From: Pachypanchax playfairii
Taxonomy: Eukaryota; Chordata; Actinopteri; Cyprinodontiformes; Aplocheilidae
NCBI GenBank assembly: GCA_006937955.1
Contig: SSNP01000146.1
Location: 1,003,775 to 1,067,774, forward strand
Length of the DNA stretch: 64,000 nt
Reading direction: 5' to 3'
In this document: one piece after another, positions 61,049-64,000 of the stretch
Layout of the letters: each line of letters opens with the position of its first letter
How positions within the stretch are numbered: position 1 is the stretch's first letter
The notes under the pieces: model-generated
Databases searched by the model: none
What the model was told of the DNA's origin: nothing
What the model saw: only the letters and a program-made list of their open reading frames with translations
Translations under genes and position numbers: made by a program

Positions 61049-62931
61049 TTAAAGGTCCTGTATCATGAAAAATCCACTTTTTGGAGCTTTTAACCATGTT
61101 GTGATGCTATTTCTTTCTTTAAAAGACCTCCAGAGTGGTTTTTGGCTTAATTTGTGCATTCCCGAGTAATCCTCCTGAGTCCTGCGCTCTTAGCAGCTGC
61201 TTTACTCGCTCATGTAAAACGGCTGAGTTTGAACCCGTTACGTCACGGTGTCGCATCAGGAAGTTCCTGACCAATCCCTGCTGCCCCTGTTGTAAAAAAA
61301 CACTCCCCCTTTATTCTCAGGTACGAGGCGAGCTGTGAGAATCCAAAGCAATTTGTCAGGAGTTCATCACGGCAGATGTCTAACCTACAGCCCAGAGATC
61401 CCACACTTCAACCACCTGCTGCGCTTTATAAGCATGAGCTGCTAATAAAGACTTATCAACTCAGCCCTGCTAATCACATGTCAGTATGAATCCAGCTTTA
61501 CAGCTGAGCTCCACGTCACCGCAGCCTGTCCCACCACCGGATAAAAGACACAGTCACTCACCCTGCCAGCGCTCAGTCAAACATCCCGTTTGCCACGAGC
61601 TCCTGTTAGCCTCCATGCTGCAATTTATCCGCCTCAGTAATCCAGCCTTTTCCTCAGACCCGTCCCGGTCGATCTCTCTCTCAGTCCGCCTCGCTCTCGG
61701 CTGCTGGTCTCGCAGTCAGCGAGAACGGTCGCAGCCTCCAGAAACCCGCTCCTCGCCTACGACCTGTTTCACCTCACCCGTCCGATTCCAGTCTTGGTGT
61801 CATCTCCCGGGTCGACTCGCATCCACTCGCGAGTGGACAGTTCTTCCCTCCAGACCCTCCTCACCACCAAGCGTCCTCTGACAAATTAGCTCCTCCATTT
61901 TGTTGTATTTCATTCTAAAAATTTCTCATCAAAAATGCACATCTGGCTGCGAGTTACAGGAGTTTATTAAGTGTTTCTAATCAGACCAATCGCACTCACA
62001 GTTGGGAGGCGGGGTTTTAGGTAAACCGAGCGTTTTACTTCCTGGTCACAGAATATCTCAAGAATATAAGTTATATTTCAGGACAAATGAAGTGAATATA
62101 ACTCAAACAGTAAGGTTTTATCATATATGTGTCACGATTTGAGGTTATAATGTTGGACCCAGGTGCAGTGAGTGTGGGGGAAAACACAACTGAACGGGTA
62201 TTAAGAACAACAGAAGGTTTTAATAAAGAAAGTAAAATGCTGACGTGGCAGCAAAATAAACTTACATGAGGAATGAGGAGTCCAAAGGTGAAAAAAACAC
62301 AAAAGTAATCCAAAGGGAAAAATAAATCCAGACACTGAGACACGACAAGGGAACCCGTATACAAAGTCCTCATACTGCGCGGCAGACGGCCAGCGCAGAG
62401 GCACCTAGGAACCTGGAGGAACGCTCCAGGAGACGGGGACACGACAGACTAGAAAACAGGACTACAAAATACACGATGGACTATGGCTAGGAACATACAA
62501 GGTATTGCAACAACAGACCGAAGCCGACTAACACATACATGAGACTTAAATACAAACACCAAACTGATTACAAACACAGAACACCTGGGAACACTGGGAG
62601 AGAATGAAACAGAGGAGCTAATCAATAACAAGACACACCTGAACGGAAAAACACTAGACTGAAGACAAGCTGAGCTGACATGATTCTGAAAGACACATGA
62701 GGAGAACAGGAAGTACAGACATCACCAAAATAAAAGCAACACAGGAAACTAGATGACTAAGGAAAATAAAAGCATAACATGACCTAAGAAACTGATTCAG
62801 AACAAAAGGGAAAACAACTACTGAAAAACCCCCGAAGTACAGAACATAATAAACCAAATCCCCAAGACCTGACAATATGTGCCGATCCCAGACGTTGAAA
62901 ACTGTAAAATAGCACGATACAGTCCCTTTAA
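61049..62931. mobile_element. TTAA-flanked DNA element (family A), copy 2, split by a solo LTR
   Basis: TTAA at 61049-61052 then AGGTCCTGTATCATGAAAAA. The right end GCACGATACAGTCCCT is followed by TTAA at 62928-62931. The termini are inverted copies (AGGNCCTGTATC). It is better preserved than copy 1. Without the LTR it is about 1.1 kb. A 131-codon frame inside (61486-61881) is serine/proline-rich with no domain, so the element is probably non-autonomous. Confidence 0.75.
62130..62874 (-). mobile_element. Solo LTR (minus strand) nested in family A copy 2
   Basis: 745 bp bounded on the minus strand by TGTCAGGTCTTGGGG and ATCGTGACA, with a perfect 5-bp duplication ATATG (62125-62129 and 62875-62879). 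On the minus strand it has a TATTTAAG TATA-like word and TTTATTAAAACC near the 3' side, the layout of a Gypsy-type LTR. The minus-strand frames inside are LTR sequence. Confidence 0.85.
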
Positions 62932-62958
62932 CATTTTTCTCGTGTGAATGATGCATCG

Positions 62959-63041
62959 ACGCACATTTTTTGCATCAACGTACATTTTTTGCAACAACGT
63001 ACATTTTTTGCATCAACGTAATTGACGTCGTCTCAGCCCTA
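62959..63041. repeat. 19-bp tandem repeats next to a hAT-like end
   Basis: Three 19-bp units of ACGTACATTTTTTGCATCA (62959-63015, one or two changes each), then AATTGACGTCGTCTCAGCCCTA. The TAGGGCTGAGACGAC reading of that end on the minus strand resembles a hAT terminus. No matching left end is seen. Confidence 0.65.
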
Positions 63042-63420
63042 ACCCGTAAGTCTGCGAGCACACTCCCCTCACACCGTAACTGTGATCATCATTCCTGGAA
63101 CCAGCAAATCACAAACCTGTTCTCCTCCACCGCTAGATCTCCTAAAGAGGTCCCCGGATCCATTCCTCCAGTCCACCTTGCACATTCACAGTCCTGTTCA
63201 CTGTGTTGTTCTCCTGTCCACTGTAAATATTAAACACTGTTATTTATTGAACTCCGTCTCCCTGTGTGTTGGTCTGAAGTCTGGGTCATATTAGAGTTCT
63301 CACTAACCTCAAACCATGACAGAACAAACTGGCCATTCGAACTCTACCACCCAGCTTCGGACCGCACTCTCCCAACAGGGAATCCTCCTGGGACAGCACG
63401 AGAGCTTCCTTAAAGGTGTG
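63042..63420 (+). mobile_element. Ty3/Gypsy 5' fragment: LTR 3' part and start of gag
   Basis: 63050-63320 matches the last third of the LTR at 59864-60817 (ACCTGTTCTCCTCC, TAAATATTAAACAC, GTGTGTTGGTCTGAAGTCTGGG, CATGACA). After CATGACA comes GAACAAACTGGCCATTCG, where a tRNA primer site would sit. A frame from the ATG at 63316 then reads into an ALSQQGILLGQHE-like stretch, the usual N-terminal region of the gag protein of this teleost Gypsy group. The frame is lost after about 35 codons as the sequence leaves the element. Gag is the structural protein that forms the particle; only its beginning is here. Confidence 0.75.
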
Positions 63421-63671
63421 ATGACATCACTGTTTAAACTGGCGTAAAGCTATTTCATGTAGTAGATATGCCCGCATATGTCAACTCACAAAAGAATTTG
63501 ATTAAAAAACTAACACGGCGGGGGTGTACGGGCAGGTCAGAATCCTCTTCTCAGCAACACGGTTCCTTTCATTAATGATGTGTGGGTCTCCCTGGCTGAC
63601 TTCGCTCTGATTGGCTACAACTCTTGCCCGCAGCAAGCCTTTCTTCTCGGCTCCGTCAACAGTCCAGTAAC
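63421..63671. other. No recognised gene
   Basis: Short stretch between the Gypsy fragment and the small frame at 63672, with a CCTTTCTTCTCGGCTCCG patch and a GCTCTGATTGGC (CCAAT-box-like) word that could be promoter sequence for that frame. Confidence 0.35.
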
Positions 63672-63749
63672 ATGGCGAGTGAACGTTTACAACCGTATAT
63701 GTTCGAGCCTGAAACGTCTTCTGAGGAAGACGGAGGGGTGAACACATAA
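63672..63749 (+). CDS. Small N-terminal exon-like frame (P2X7-intracellular-domain-like?)
   Basis: A 25-codon frame beginning MASERLQPYMFEPETSSEED. QPYMFEPE followed by an acidic SSEED run is the start I associate with multi-copy teleost proteins annotated as P2X-purinoceptor-7-like, which carry the P2X7 C-terminal zinc-binding domain and often lie in repeats. The frame ends at TAA 63747, but a possible donor (GGAGGG then GTGAAC at 63733-63744) precedes it, so it may be exon 1 of a gene whose next exons lie beyond the window. The upstream CCAAT-like word is compatible with a promoter. The cysteine-rich domain is not in view, so the family call is from memory of a short motif. Confidence 0.35.
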   Translation: MASERLQPYMFEPETSSEEDGGVNT

Positions 63750-64000
63750 AACTCAACTAATCACATGAGCGAATAAACAGTGCTGTCAGATGTTATCAAT
63801 GAAAATAGATTCACAATATGTATGATAAACCTGTTGCTCACGGACATTGTTGCTAGAGCGGCTATCACATGCTAGCATCATGAACTCTTCAGACCACGAA
63901 CAAACGTTTATCAGGCAAGGCAGCATTTTATTAAATAAATAAACTTACAGGTATTGACGATGTGGTCGCCTCCTTCAGGGTTGGTAAAGAATTTTTAATT

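Noticed and set aside
61486..61881. 131-codon frame as a transposase of the TTAA family
   Set aside because: Serine/proline-rich without any DDE motif, and not preserved in copy 1 of the family.
62071..62956. Minus-strand frames of 60-123 codons with hydrophobic content
   Set aside because: Inside the minus-strand solo LTR; LTR sequence is T-rich on that strand and gives false membrane-like proteins.

Overview
The window looks like a non-coding, repeat-rich stretch of a ray-finned fish genome, probably a percomorph teleost. That call rests on the mix of repeats: a Tc1 element with CACTCACCGGCCACTTT ends, LTRs of the TGTCAGG...ATGACA Ty3/Gypsy type with an AAGGGGGG primer tract, an L2-type LINE tail, a tRNA-headed SINE, hAT and Harbinger-like MITEs, TTAA-flanked elements, and CCAT/CCGT and CA microsatellites. 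The sequence is AT-rich. No complete host protein-coding gene is recognisable. Nearly all open frames are short shadows or pieces of transposons.

Layout. 1-5 kb: unique AT-rich DNA with one inverted-repeat element (1009-1642) carrying a SANT/Myb-like fragment. 5-10 kb: a TTAA-flanked element interrupted by a Tc1 transposon (6565-7790). The second half of this block is repeated after a single N at 8376, which is best explained as two overlapping contig ends that were not merged. 10-22 kb: mostly unique DNA with an inverted-repeat element between two CA tracts (14.07-14.41 kb) and a 10-N gap at 18033. 22.1-23.6 kb: a microsatellite, a TTA-flanked element and a perfect hAT MITE. 25-27.1 kb: the only place that hints at a host gene. 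It has a CpG-rich patch with a good splice donor on the minus strand and, next to it, an unrecognised 156-codon open frame. 28-33 kb: a TA-flanked MITE, a SINE, a LINE fragment and a CCGT array. 33-57 kb: mainly unique DNA with several stretches whose texture suggests conserved non-coding elements (best at 43.1-43.8 and 54.2-54.6 kb), plus an L2 LINE tail. 57.4-63.8 kb: a nest of retroelement pieces: a solo LTR, a Gypsy 3' end, a second TTAA element holding another solo LTR, a Gypsy 5' end with the start of gag, and a small exon-like frame at the right edge.

The genes do not form a working system. The biology here is transposon history, plus a possible regulatory landscape and a possible first exon of an unseen gene. 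The most notable points are: the contig-overlap duplication, which also shows an intact and a frameshifted allele of a DD36E-spaced Tc1 transposase; two independent insertions into nearly the same spot of two copies of one TTAA element; a perfect 24-bp foldback at a Gypsy LTR boundary; and the many TTAA-AG element ends. Superfamily names are from memory of motifs, not from database searches.
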